From assembly GCA_964035575.1 (NCBI GenBank), contig OZ037841.1, forward strand, positions 1,612,001 through 1,676,000: a DNA stretch of 64,000 nucleotides, written 5' to 3'. The notes under the pieces were generated by a model. That model was not told the origin of the DNA. It saw nothing but the letters and a program-made list of their open reading frames with translations, and did not search any database. This stretch comes from Rhynchopus sp. YZ270_cl-10 (Eukaryota; Euglenozoa; Diplonemea; Diplonemida; Diplonemidae). The first letter of the stretch is position 1. Each line of letters opens with the position of its first letter. A program made the position numbers and the translations under genes. Positions 10,308-20,345 of the stretch are shown one piece after another.

Positions 10308-10310
10308 TAG
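10308..10310 (+). promoter_or_regulatory. Candidate 3' splice acceptor for the propeller surface protein
   Basis: CTCCCTCATTCTTTTCTATAG ends at 10310, 43 bases upstream of the ATG at 10354. It has the pyrimidine-tract/AG layout shared by most genes in the window. Confidence 0.4.
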
Positions 10311-10353
10311 GGAACAAAACTGATCCAGTAGTGTCCTCCCCAGCACCCTTGAA

Positions 10354-13302
10354 ATGGAAAGCATTTTTCGTCTTTTGCTCCTTATGATTGTGTTGTTCGC
10401 ATTGCAGGCTTTTGGGACAGCCCCCGCACCGTTGGATATTCCCGTAGTGAAGACACTGTCGGTTTCGTCAATATGCACTGCGCAGTATGGTAACTATGGG
10501 TATCTCGCAGGGTACACGTCGTTTTATATGTATGACATGACCGACCCTGCAAATCCACCAAATCCATGGGTAACCAAGACTGATCTGGTGACAGACGCAA
10601 CACAGATTATTGTCATGGATGCGGACACAGCGTACATCGCGTCTGCTGACTCAGGTGATCTGCCAGTGAGGCCAGGTAGGATGGACAAACTGACCGGGCT
10701 TGCGTCACAAAGCCCTGTACAGACGACGTTGACCCACGCCACACTGCGTGCCGCGTATGCCACCGACACACACATCTACATAGCAGATGAAGTTGACCTG
10801 ACCATTTATGATGCAACGGACTTCAGCAAGATCGATGACGTGCCGAGCTTTTTGGCCACAGAAAACCAGCGTACCATGGTTCTCGTGTCCGGCAATATCG
10901 TGGCCTGTCACGCGACAGGGATTGTTGCGTATGATATTGCAAATAAAGTGGTGCAGACCTACCCCCTAAGTGAGCCAGGATGTACAGCGTTGGTGGTGTC
11001 CGAGGATCGCTACATCTTCGTGGGTGCCGCAAAGACGGCGGCAAATCTTATGTCCAGCACACCGCACTTTGACGTCTTCGATTGGGTGTCCAAATCTGTG
11101 GTAGGTACCTTCAGTTTTGATCCAGCACCAAGCACGCTCTCTGCGTATATCGCAGTGGCTGTAGTGACAGAGAACCTGGTGGTAGCAACGTGGATGGAGA
11201 TGTTTGGAAAAGGTGGGCTAGTGTTCATCAATGTTGAGGACAAAACGAACCCGACCCCAGTGTACACGTCAGAGCCGGCAAACCTGAACAGCGGGTTGTT
11301 GCCACTGAAGGCAACGCACCTCGCCTTCTCCGGTGGGTTTACTGTGACCAAAATCATAGAGATCCCTGCAGGTATCGTCCCGGCTCCATCGGCACCAAGC
11401 ACAGCAGCGCCGGACACGGATGCGCCAGCGACAGCAGAGCCCACAGCTATCCCCACCGCTATTCCCACAGCAGAGCCCACTGCTGTACCCACAGCAGTAC
11501 CCACAGCTATACCCACAGCCACACCCACAGCAGTACCGACTGCTGAACCCACAGCTATCCCCACAGCTATTCCCACAGCAGAGCCCACTGCTGTACCCAC
11601 AGCAGTACCCACAGCAGAGCCCACACAACTGCCCATTGGAGACACATTTGCACCTCCGACTCTAAGCCCACCCACAGCAGTGCCCACAGCTATACCCACA
11701 GCAGTGCCAACTGCTGCGCCCACAGCAGAGCCCACAGCACTACCCATGGGCAGCACTTTTGCACCTCCGACTCCAAGCCCCCCGACGGCTGTACCCACAG
11801 CAGTGCCCACAGACGAACCCGTAACACCAGCCAACACTGTCACACCACGCAGCCCCGTACCCAAGACGCAGTCCCCTGAGCTGGGTGTGTCGCATAACGT
11901 ATCCCTGCAGCAGGTGGCTGTGATCCCAGAAGCGCAAGCAGAAGCGTTCAGCGGGACAACAACGGCGACGGCAGCCGTGGCAGTGGGGACAACAGCAGCG
12001 CTGCAGGTGCTTGCGGGTGCAGCGGCTGCGCCGCAAGGTGGGGGGCGTCTGACGCGTGCGCAGATGTACCTGAAGATGCTAGACTGCCCACACGGTGCAG
12101 AGGCAGACATGGACCTCCTGCTGAGCCCCACGCAGCTCTCCATCGGGCGGGACAGCCTTCGCAAGCTGCGCGGTGCAGCTGTGGGAAACCCTCTGCTGTA
12201 CGCAAGCTCGGCGCTGCTTCTCGTCGTTGCAGCGATAATACATTGCCATTTCGCTGTAAGCGCGAGCCCGTCTGTGCTGACGTCCCTGTCGCACACACCT
12301 GTGCCTGTGTGGTTCATGGTGGTTGACCTGCTGTGGTCGCCAACGGTGCAGGCGGCGACAGCACTGATCCTGTCGGATGTGGGCGGATGGCGTGTGTACG
12401 GGGGTGTGCTTGCAGCGCTGCTTGCGCTATTCGTGATGGGGCTGCTGATGATGATCCGGAAGGCGCGCAGTAAGTGCAAGACCGTGGTGCTTGTGACCAT
12501 CAGCGGGCCTGTGTCGTTCCTCCGCCACTTCTTCTCGGAAACAGCTATGTGGGAGGCAAACGACGCAGGGTCGGAGGAGAGCATCCGATGGATGACGTGC
12601 CTGTTCGAAGGCTTCAAGCGTGAGCACTGTGGGTTCTACATTGTGCAGCTCGTGTGCACTGCTGCCGTCGGCATGCTTGCTGCGTGGGACCCACAGGACA
12701 GCGTCTCCTGTTCGGGAAGGGCTGCCATTCTGATGGGCATCCCTCTTGTCTGGACTGGTGTGCTGCTGAAGGACTTGCCGTTCATTCGTCCAGTTGAAAA
12801 TGTGGCAGAACTTGTAATGTCCACACTTGAGTTTGCATTTGGTGTGATGGGCTTCCGTGCTCTCTCGAACGAAGATCCTGAAATGTTAGAGCAAGCAGGA
12901 TACATGGCCACTGTTATCGGGTATGTTGCGATGGCCAAGATGGTGCTGGATCTTTGCCTTTATATCTACTCGCTGTGTGCGAAGGGTACGTCTGAGAAGG
13001 TTGTGAGTTTTGATAGCGAATCGCTTGGGACAGACACCGGGGCGTGCGAGCCTCTGACTTCTTCGCTGCGGGTCACATTTGACCATGTGGCACACAGTAG
13101 CGGTGTTGATAATCCCACAACATCTGACACCGCTTCCGTGGCACGCCTCAGTGCAGAACTGGTTGCATCTGAGAGAGAGAAGCGAGATGCACTGGAGCGG
13201 TTGAAGGCAATGCAGGCTGAGCGCGACCGGGCTGCTCGCGAGCTGGATGCTGTCAAAATGAAGTACCGCGATGTGTGCCGGGATGACCTTGTGTACCTGT
13301 GA
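10354..13302 (+). CDS. Surface protein: propeller-like ectodomain, Pro/Thr stalk, multiple TM helices, coiled-coil tail
   Basis: Predicted plasma-membrane protein of 982 aa. Residues 1-23 form a signal peptide (hydrophobic LLLLMIVLFALQAFG). Residues about 28-345 contain recurring beta-rich units resembling LVIVD/propeller repeats, such as YGYLAGYTSFYMYDMTDP and IYIADEVDLTIYDATDF. A stalk of PTA.PTA repeats spans about 358-500 and should be extended and heavily O-glycosylated. Roughly residues 610-870 hold seven or eight hydrophobic helices. The C-terminus (about 925-975) is a charged coiled coil rich in ARELD-type heptads. The layout resembles a receptor or adhesion molecule with a cytoplasmic signalling tail, but no known family was recognised. 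No intron is evident. Function is not assigned. Confidence 0.8.
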   Translation: MESIFRLLLLMIVLFALQAFGTAPAPLDIPVVKTLSVSSICTAQYGNYGYLAGYTSFYMYDMTDPANPPNPWVTKTDLVTDATQIIVMDADTAYIASADSGDLPVRPGRMDKLTGLASQSPVQTTLTHATLRAAYATDTHIYIADEVDLTIYDATDFSKIDDVPSFLATENQRTMVLVSGNIVACHATGIVAYDIANKVVQTYPLSEPGCTALVVSEDRYIFVGAAKTAANLMSSTPHFDVFDWVSKSVVGTFSFDPAPSTLSAYIAVAVVTENLVVATWMEMFGKGGLVFINVEDKTNPTPVYTSEPANLNSGLLPLKATHLAFSGGFTVTKIIEIPAGIVPAPSAPSTAAPDTDAPATAEPTAIPTAIPTAEPTAVPTAVPTAIPTATPTAVPTAEPTAIPTAIPTAEPTAVPTAVPTAEPTQLPIGDTFAPPTLSPPTAVPTAIPTAVPTAAPTAEPTALPMGSTFAPPTPSPPTAVPTAVPTDEPVTPANTVTPRSPVPKTQSPELGVSHNVSLQQVAVIPEAQAEAFSGTTTATAAVAVGTTAALQVLAGAAAAPQGGGRLTRAQMYLKMLDCPHGAEADMDLLLSPTQLSIGRDSLRKLRGAAVGNPLLYASSALLLVVAAIIHCHFAVSASPSVLTSLSHTPVPVWFMVVDLLWSPTVQAATALILSDVGGWRVYGGVLAALLALFVMGLLMMIRKARSKCKTVVLVTISGPVSFLRHFFSETAMWEANDAGSEESIRWMTCLFEGFKREHCGFYIVQLVCTAAVGMLAAWDPQDSVSCSGRAAILMGIPLVWTGVLLKDLPFIRPVENVAELVMSTLEFAFGVMGFRALSNEDPEMLEQAGYMATVIGYVAMAKMVLDLCLYIYSLCAKGTSEKVVSFDSESLGTDTGACEPLTSSLRVTFDHVAHSSGVDNPTTSDTASVARLSAELVASEREKRDALERLKAMQAERDRAARELDAVKMKYRDVCRDDLVYL
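11433..11830 (+). repeat. In-frame minisatellite encoding the Pro-Thr-Ala stalk
   Basis: Imperfect tandem copies of a 12-bp unit (CCCACAGCnnnn pattern) encode PTAIPTAVPTAEPTA-type repeats. Two larger units end in almost the same segment (TFAPPT.SPPTAVPTA), showing nested duplication. Copy number is likely to vary between alleles. Confidence 0.85.
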
Positions 13303-13436
13303 ATCACACTCACCGACTATTCAGGAAGCCACTTCCAAAACATAAACATGGCAAAAACTATGTCGGGAGCCATCACACCGTACACCTGTCATAACCTTGA
13401 AGCAGCAGAGCCAGTGCTCTCAAGATCCTCCACGTA

Positions 13437-13552
13437 GGGGAGGATATTTCCTCCAGGGGCTTTTTTTTTTTTTTTCAGGCTTTTTTGGTGGAGGATTTCC
13501 TCCACTTTTTTTTTTTTTTTGGCGGGCTCGGGTGGAGGATTATCCTCCTAGG
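13437..13552. repeat. Three GGAGGAT...ATCCTCC palindromes in a row
   Basis: GGAGGATATTTCCTCC, TGGAGGATTTCCTCCA and GGAGGATTATCCTCC occur within 120 bases, separated by long T runs. Each is a short inverted repeat that could form a hairpin. Confidence 0.7.
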
Positions 13553-13889
13553 GGTTTTATATTACCATTTATATTATTTTTTTGCTCCGCAAAAAAATAG
13601 TTGGCAATGTCTTTGGATACCCTTGTATTTTGCAGCCAAAAAATACAACTTGACCAAAGCTGCAAAATTTTTGCCATTTAAAAAAAATTACCCGCCGTTG
13701 CATCAGCCCCTGCTTCTGGAAGACGTATTGGTTTTGTACGGTTCGTGGAGCGTACGGTGCAAGAGAAAGGATTAGATTTCCGTTTTTTGTTATCTCGCAA
13801 AATTGACCCGCCTCTCCGCTCTGTGGCTGTCAGGGAGGCGCGCGCGAAGCGCGCGACGACCGCTTGTTGCGGGGGAAAAATTTTTTTTT

Positions 13890-14425
13890 CAACTTACCTT
13901 CCTTCACCCCCCCTGTAAGGGTAACCGTAGGTGAAGTAAGGTATAGTATTGAAATCGATGTGGGGGGGGAGTAAAGGGTCAATTTTACAAAACCAGATTT
14001 TGAGGAAAATTTTAGCCGAAAATGGGCCCCACGTATAAGCAACCGGGCTCATATTTCTCAAAATTTAAGTGGTCAAAAAATTGTCCAATTTTCGAGATTG
14101 ACCCCACCACTGCACGGGCGGAGCCCAAAAACGCAAATAAGGACCCTTTTTAATTTTCAACTTACCTTCCTTCACCCCCCCTGTAAGGGTAACCGTAGGT
14201 GAAGTAAGGTATAGTATTGAAATCGATGTGGGGGGGGAGTAAAGGGTCAATTTTACAAAACCAGATTTTGAGGAAAATTTTAGCCGAAAATGGGCCCCAC
14301 GTATAAGCAACCGGGCTCATATTTCTCAAAATTTAAGTGGTCAAAAAATTGTCCAATTTTCGAGATTGACCCCACCACTGCACGGGCGGAGCCCAAAAAC
14401 GCAAATAAGGACCCTTTTTAATTTG
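13890..14425. repeat. Tandem duplication, two 268-bp units
   Basis: 13890-14157 and 14158-14425 are essentially identical by eye, including CAACTTACCTTCCTTCACC near the start, GAAATCGATGTGGGGGGG in the middle and CACTGCACGGGCGGAGCCC near the end. Each unit starts with its own inverted repeat (TACCTTCCTTCACC with GGTGAAGTAAGGTA). A diverged, truncated third copy lies at about 39200-39320. Confidence 0.9.
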
Positions 14426-14634
14426 TTCTCTTGAAATGTGTAATTTCAAGTTTTCTAGAAAAAAATAGCAACTGATCCTACAAGGGTTTAAGGAAGGTGT
14501 GTGGAAAACAACAACAACAAAACAAGGAATTGCTAGGAAAAAAAGCGAGGTGTGCTGTGGGAAACTCTGCGCGATTTTTTTCTTTGCTGGGTGGTACTGA
14601 TGCGCATGGTGTGATCGACGACAGTTAGTCGTGT

Positions 14635-14870
14635 GTGTTCCTTGCACACTCCTCCTCCGGCGACGATGAGTGGGAGGCTGTGGACGACAACGAGCTGGAA
14701 CACGCCGACCATCCATCGAGCAAATGGTGCTGGACGAAGAGGGGTCTGAGGATGACAGCCCCCGTTCTTGAACGTTTCAAGTGCAGGCGTCCCAGTGGTT
14801 GTGGCAGCGTTTTCGCATACCTGCAGAAGAGCAGAGTGTAGATTATTTCAACAGGGCGGTGTTCAGGAGT
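14635..14870 (+). pseudogene. Possible relic of a transposon-encoded protein
   Basis: A 68-codon frame from 14635 has protein-like, acidic composition (SSSGDDEWEAVDDNELEHAD) and lies in a GC-richer island inside AT-rich spacer. The acidic start resembles the N-terminus of some cut-and-paste transposases, but no catalytic domain follows and no family can be named. It could be chance coding in repeat DNA. Confidence 0.25.
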
Positions 14871-16807
14871 GTGGGTCCCCCCATAACCACAGCACACCCC
14901 ATTTTTTTTTCCGATAGCAATTACTTGTTGGGGGTTTTTTTTGCAAAAACGAACAGGGCGTTCGCTATCGCCATCGTTTTTTCCTGATCGTGGCGAAATG
15001 CCAAAAAACCCGAAATTTTTGGTTTTTTACTAGTGCTTAAAATAGGTCAAAAAAAATTTCCCGCCGGAGAGAAGCTAGTTCGTGGGGGGTGAATCCCTGG
15101 TACTGAGTGGTCAAAAAAATTTTGCGATTTGCGCGTGATCCCTTCCCCAGCACAAGTGCTATTACAGCTGAACTTTCCTGATACTAAAACCAGCAAAACG
15201 ATGGAGAATTTCATCAATCCCCCCTCACTGAGGGTCTCTTTGTGCTGTTTAATCAAACAGATGTACAAGAGAGAGGCATCTGTCATATGAGACTTCATCC
15301 TTATTTTGACTATTTTCAATAAACTAAAACGTCTCTCTGCCGTTGAAGGTAGAGTTGACACGAGTAGTGACACCTTCTATACCAGGGGGTACTGGACACC
15401 TTCAGCAGACTGCAGGATTGAGGAGCGAGCAGGAGTGCTGGGGAAACTTCCTTTCACGGCAGGCGGGTTTGCGGATGATTTTGAGTACAGTGGACACCCC
15501 CTCTGCGACCCCCCCTCCGGGGGGGTCGACAGGGTGGTGGGGAGAAATCTCTCTCTCTCTTTTTTTTTTTTTTTTTTTTTTCCCCTTTTTTTTATTTATT
15601 TATTTATTTATACAGGGTTTCGCCCCGGTGGGGCGAAGCCCTGGGGCGAAATAAAATGTCATTTTTTCAGGAAAAGATTTTTTTAACGAAAAAAAATATT
15701 TTTCGCCCCGGGGCGAACGCCCTGAAAACGAATCCTCCTCATTTCGAAAATTCTGCTTTTTTCGTGGAGGATCTTGAGAGCCCTGAGCAGAGCACTTCTT
15801 CTTTTTTATTGTAGATTTTGTGAACGGACCACTTTCATTGTCACCCTGTACCCTGTACAGGAAGGATGCACGACGAACTGCACTGCTGACTACTGCCCAC
15901 AGCTTTTCTGACTCGCACACCGTTAGAAGGACTGCACTAGAGACGGCCTGAAATTTATGGCCGAAGAACTGGTGTTTTATTGGGCCTTTGAAAGTCTCTC
16001 TGAGGCTTCACAGTTTCCTCTTCTTCAATCGGTGTTGCGTACCGAATGTGCGCGGATTGTTACATTTTTTTTTGTCGTCATTCCGAAACTGACCGTCATT
16101 TTGCACTTCATTGTGTAGATTTGTCATTTTTTTTTGTATTTTTTTCCAGCGGTTGTGTGTGACAGCAAGCCACATCCAACTCTCTAGTTTTGTCTCTATT
16201 TTCTCTATCTTTGCTTATCAAATGGGTCGCATGTATGTATGTAATGCGGTGCATTCCGCGATTGCATAAAATTCCCTCAAATTTTTATTGCTTTTTTTAT
16301 GGTGTGGCTCACGCCAACAGTGATTTTTTTTGGTACTTCTTTTTGTGTTTCAAAAAAAGGGGGTGTGTGGTTTGTTTTTGCACCCGGGCCCCCCAGAGGC
16401 CCCCAAAAAAAATTCATTCGTGAAATATGTTTTCAGTCATTTGAAAAACACCCCAAAAATGAAGTGTTTATTGATATGAAATTATATGTCTCGTACAGGA
16501 TCCTTAAAGGCTAGTAATAAGAACAAGAGGAGGCAGCGTGTATTTTAAGCCACCAAACTCCACAAAATTTCGGGGAAAATCAGGTGGGATTTTGAGCCAC
16601 CATTGTTGCCTTCTTTTTTGTTCGCATTTGTTGTGTAAACGAAACGAAAGAAAATAAATTAGTCACTCCTGCTCGTTTGTTTTTCTTTTTTTCCACCCCT
16701 TTTTACGTAAATCCTATTTTTTATGTTTTGTGCTTTCATCCGGATGGCTGGCATCGTACGTGGGTCAGTCGGAGGTGCCTGCATCAACAACTACAGTTTT
16801 TTTAAAA

Positions 16808-16855
16808 GTGACTAAGCACGAGAGGCTTAGGATCATCTTATAAACTTTTTCTTTC
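16808..16855 (+). repeat. Dispersed hairpin box A, best copy
   Basis: GTGACTAAGCACGAGAGGCT is followed by TAGGATCATCTTATAAAC and a T/C run. It is preceded at 16735-16797 by a block containing CATCCGGATGGC and GGTGCCTGCATCAAC, which also occurs in part at 8911-8970. Confidence 0.65.
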
Positions 16856-17215
16856 TTTTTTTTGGTCGTGCCTTTAATTCATCCCCTTTGTGCTTGCAAT
16901 ACTTTCCAACGTTTCCTATTCTCCAGCGTGTCACCCCCTCCCCAAGATGTGTACGAGCATATTCAAATTTTCTTTTTTTTTTTTTTTTGTTCACTTTGTC
17001 ATACTGCCCATCCCTGTGGGCTACTACACTACAAGGGGTGAAGCTGTGCTACCAATACGTACCGCAGCATTGCAGCATTGCACTTTGCAAGGGGAAAAAA
17101 CCCCCTCAGTAGCATTCGCTAGCAACGGGTCCGCGTGTTCACCCCTTCCTGTTGAACTATGCATCTTCGTGTGGAAAAAAATGTTAACTTTTAAGCGAAA
17201 GCTCATCACATTTCA

Positions 17216-17265
17216 GTGCCCTGCGTCCGCCGATGAACGGTGAGGCGTTTGCACTTTTCAACTTT
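17216..17265 (+). repeat. Dispersed box B, best copy
   Basis: Contains GTCCGCCGATGAACGGTGAG followed by GCGTTTGCACTTTTCAAC and a pyrimidine run. It is preceded by TTTCAG. The match to the copy at 34636-34684 is nearly complete over 45 bases. Confidence 0.7.
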
Positions 17266-18491
17266 CTTTTTCTAACCTATTATGATCAGAGAAACTTCTT
17301 GGGTGTCTCTTCGAACGAAGGAGACAAGCCGGGTTTAACCTTAGTGTCTGCCGGCACCTTTATAGTGAAGGGTTATGCTGGAGATACGCGAGGGTTGGAC
17401 AGGACACCGCTCTAAAATATGAACACAGTCGGGGATGGGGAAGTCGGCGGAGGGCGAAAAACGTCGAATAGACGAATAGAAGAAGACAGGCGTAAAGAAA
17501 CAAATAATCTACCAGGTGACTGGGAAAAAAAGTTCTGTTAAACTGCGGCAAGATTCTGCAAAGTGAAAGTAGCCAGAAACGTCTGCCGAAGGCAAGAATG
17601 CCATGAAGAAGAGAAGGAAGAAGTGCATTTTCATGAATTGGTTGCTCCAACAAGCCCTTGTACTGTTCAGGGCTTTAGGATCATCTGATAAGTTTGGATC
17701 ATGCACTACGTTTTTCTGCCTATTTTTCAAACTCCGACCGAATGATTTCCCCCCTGAAAGTAGTCGGGAAAAAGAGAATGTTGTGTATTGTGCTTTTGTG
17801 TATCCAAAAACTTCCGTTCTCTTTCCTCTTTTTATTGTGATTCGCTCAGGCATCTGTTCTTGCGTTTTAGAACGAAAAACCAACTTTTGTATATACTTTC
17901 TTGAGTTCAGGATGACGTGCGTCTATATCAATTAAGTACACAGCCTACAGGCCACATTGTATACAAATCCAACCTGGGTAGGTGATACAACGATACAACG
18001 AAAATTGCGGGATTGTTTGATATATCCTTTACTCTTATCTGGGGCTTTTGCAATGAGGTACGAGACATATTTGATACATGCACGTGGGGAGACCTTAGGT
18101 TTTCTTATCTTTTGTTAATCATTCGACACCTACGTCCTGATGAGTCTGCAGCGCCCTTCGCCCATTATTTTTTTCTATTTTTTGTGTTTGGGAAGCAATC
18201 AAACCACCTCTGACACAGTTGTGATACATCATCATGCCTTTGGGCAGAGGGTGAGGGTTCTACGACCTTCGGTTTGCGATGTTTCTATTAACCGCTCGAT
18301 TTTTTAAAGGTCTTACATGAGACTTGATCTCGTAATATATTTTCCACAAAAGTTTCAACGTCCTCATCCCTCCCTTTAAGACGACATAGAGGCTGAGGGT
18401 CGCTTCCATCCTGCAAGCAATTGTAGAAGACACACCGGGTGTGAAAATCGGGGTGCTAATATTTTTCGTTAACTCATTCACTCTCTCCTTT

Positions 18492-18494
18492 CAG
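18492..18494 (+). promoter_or_regulatory. Candidate 3' splice acceptor for the kinase mRNA
   Basis: ATTCACTCTCTCCTTTCAG ends at 18494, 32 bases before the ATG at 18527. This is one of the clearest pyrimidine-tract acceptors in the window. Confidence 0.55.
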
Positions 18495-18526
18495 GCGCAC
18501 CACCACCACCACCACACCCATATGCA

Positions 18527-20005
18527 ATGCGTATAAATGACGTCATAAGCGACCACAACAACGTGCCGCAATACCAGGTGGACAAGAGGCTTGGTGAAGG
18601 CGCCTTTGGGGAGGTGTTCCGTGCGCAGAGCCTGCATGGCGACGCTTCTGTTGCGTTGAAGGAAGTGTTGTTGAGTCACGATGCGGACAGCGACGACACG
18701 GACGAGCTTGTTGCACAGGAGTTGCTCTTGCTGCTCCACTTCAGGAAGTGTCCGGGTGTCACCCAGGTCTTCGGTGCTGTGCCCTGTGCGTCGTCCTCAG
18801 TGGATGGGGTCGTCCTCGTGCAGGAGCTGCTCGACTTCGATATGCAGCGCTGGCTTGCTTCTGCGCCGCAGCTTGAGATGCGGCAGGTGAAGCTCCTCCT
18901 CTACCAACTCCTCGGTGCGCTCTGCCACCTCCACGCAGCAGGTGTCGTGCACCGCGACCTCAAGACCGCCAACCTGCTGCTCTACAGAGAGTGGTTCCTG
19001 AAGCTGGGCGACCTCGGTGCAGCAACGTACGTAGGCCAGCCCGCCTTCGCACGCATAGGCACCTTCGCCTCAAGGGCGCCCGAGCTGTTGGTCTCGGTGC
19101 TCCCCGAGTCCACAGCATCAGACATCTGGGCAGTGGGTCTCTGTTTCCAGCAGCTTCTCGCGGTGATGTACAAACGTGCCCTTGTAATTGATGAGGACAG
19201 CTGGGACAGCGACCCACGCGATGTCCTTGCAAACGTGCTTAGTGTGACAGGAATGCCAAGCGACGAAGTGTTCGCCGCAGTCGTCGTGCCCGAGAGCACG
19301 CAGGCATGCGATGTCCCGGATGCACTGCTCTGCGACGAATACAAAGAAGGCTGCTCCGATTGGGACGGTATGTACCCCCTCCTCCATGCCTCTTGGCATA
19401 CCAACACTTTCTCCTCCACGCCCCACCACCTTGCAACCACAGACATCCAACGCTACGCAGCAACGCTCCGCGAAATGCGAGAGGACAACACATGGACGCG
19501 CGAAGAGCGTCTTGACTGGGGGGTGTGGGCGGGGCATACGCTGCCTGAGGGCACACAGGGCCTGCTTGCGAGTATGCTGGAGTTCGACCCTGCGAGGCGG
19601 ACGGGCGCTGCGGCAGCGTTGCGGCATGAGTTCTTTACGGGGGACGATCGGTTCATGGAAGAGATCAAGCTGATGGGGGTGTACGTGCCTGAGGAGGTGC
19701 GTTGGCCACGCGCCGTGCCGCAAGCAGGCCGCACACTGCAGGACGTCCTCGACGATCTGCAGCAGCGTGGACACAACGCAGATGACCTAGGCGACTTCTA
19801 CCTCCACAGAAAGAAGGTCGTCGGGAAGCTCCTCGTCTCGCGCCTCGCCATCCCCGCAGATGTGGAGGACGCACGCCGCACGCTCCACTTCCGCAAACAC
19901 AAACCTGAGCTCCTCATACGACGCTCTGAGTCCGGCCGGTATGCCAAAATATTCGGATTTCATCCAAAATTGCGTCGTCTAGGGAATGTTGTCCAAAAGT
20001 GTTAA
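18527..20005 (+). CDS. CMGC-like serine/threonine protein kinase
   Basis: Protein kinase of about 490 aa. Seen motifs: glycine loop GEGAFGEVF (residues about 23-31); VALKE with the ATP lysine; catalytic loop HRDLKTANLLL; GDLGAA in place of DFG-LA, with the metal aspartate kept; APELL; SDIWAVG; and MLEFDPARRTGAAAALRHEFF, which is typical of CDK/CMGC kinases. An insert of about 100 residues lies between the last two motifs. The C-terminal model is uncertain. The unspliced frame ends at 20005. A GTATGC at 19939 and a TTGTAG ending at 20034 would define a 96-nt intron, giving an alternative C-terminus that starts LFDALTLPHHSVLTELW and stops at 20140. The splice option overlaps dispersed repeat E, so I keep the simpler end. 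Kinase identity is firm; substrate unknown. Confidence 0.85.
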   Translation: MRINDVISDHNNVPQYQVDKRLGEGAFGEVFRAQSLHGDASVALKEVLLSHDADSDDTDELVAQELLLLLHFRKCPGVTQVFGAVPCASSSVDGVVLVQELLDFDMQRWLASAPQLEMRQVKLLLYQLLGALCHLHAAGVVHRDLKTANLLLYREWFLKLGDLGAATYVGQPAFARIGTFASRAPELLVSVLPESTASDIWAVGLCFQQLLAVMYKRALVIDEDSWDSDPRDVLANVLSVTGMPSDEVFAAVVVPESTQACDVPDALLCDEYKEGCSDWDGMYPLLHASWHTNTFSSTPHHLATTDIQRYAATLREMREDNTWTREERLDWGVWAGHTLPEGTQGLLASMLEFDPARRTGAAAALRHEFFTGDDRFMEEIKLMGVYVPEEVRWPRAVPQAGRTLQDVLDDLQQRGHNADDLGDFYLHRKKVVGKLLVSRLAIPADVEDARRTLHFRKHKPELLIRRSESGRYAKIFGFHPKLRRLGNVVQKC

Positions 20006-20034
20006 TTGTCGTTCCCTCACCCCCTTTCTTGTAG
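19939..20034 (+). other. Candidate intron near the kinase 3' end
   Basis: It begins GTATGCC and ends CCCTTTCTTGTAG, matching the style of the supported introns. Splicing keeps frame (a codon is split 2+1). Against it, the downstream exon would lie inside repeat E, and the unspliced frame is also open for 22 more codons. Confidence 0.45.
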
Positions 20035-20345
20035 GTTGTTTGATGCGTTGACGCTTCCACACCACTCTGTCCTCACTGAGCTGTGGCGTTCTTTGTTGGG
20101 GTTTTTCTTTTTATTTAGTTTTTGCAGGTTCGCGTTGTAGTTTTTGTTGTGGGGTTTGTTTCGTTTTTCGGTTATTCGCGCAGGCGTTTCGGTTGCGCAT
20201 TTATTTGTTGATAAGGCTCGTAGGTAGCTTCTTCATGTATTCTGCGTTGCCGCTTCCACACATATCTATCTCATCTGTTGGGCGGTCGCGGAGCACGATT
20301 TGGGTGAACGACATAACACTTTCCGCTCACAAAGTGCGTGACAAA
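20005..20345 (+). repeat. Dispersed repeat E, copy 2
   Basis: Shares three ordered blocks with the reverse complement of 2041-2215: GTCGTTCCCTCACCCCCTTT, GATGCGTTGACGCTTCCAC and ACACTTTCCGCTC. About 170 extra bases separate the last two. It directly follows the kinase stop codon. Confidence 0.6.

Larger units (their letters stand above)
8500..10353. other. T-rich spacer with dispersed repeat boxes
   Basis: No supported gene. It holds one degenerate copy of a CATCCGGATG-containing repeat (about 8911-8970, again at 16735-16797), one hairpin box (9481-9525) and one copy of the box at 9555-9602. Long T runs dominate 8880-9160 and 9600-9850. Confidence 0.6.
13303..18526. other. Repeat-rich 5.2-kb spacer
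   Basis: No supported gene. Contents in order: three GGAGGAT-type palindromes (13437-13552); a 268-bp tandem duplication (13890-14425); a possible transposon-gene relic with an acidic reading frame (14635-14870); GC-rich CGCCCCGG repeats (15610-15725); a 19-base inverted match between about 13418-13437 and 15762-15785; and dispersed boxes A and B (16735-17265). Very long T runs lie near 15560. The last 30 bases are the pyrimidine-rich leader of the kinase gene. Confidence 0.6.

Noticed and set aside
11433-11830. CRISPR-like or satellite array
   Set aside because: The repeats are in frame, lack unique spacers and encode a Pro/Thr/Ala stalk.
11010-12617. 535-codon open frame on the minus strand
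   Set aside because: It is the shadow of the GC-rich PTA stalk and membrane region of the + strand gene; its product is a low-complexity GTAVG-type repeat.
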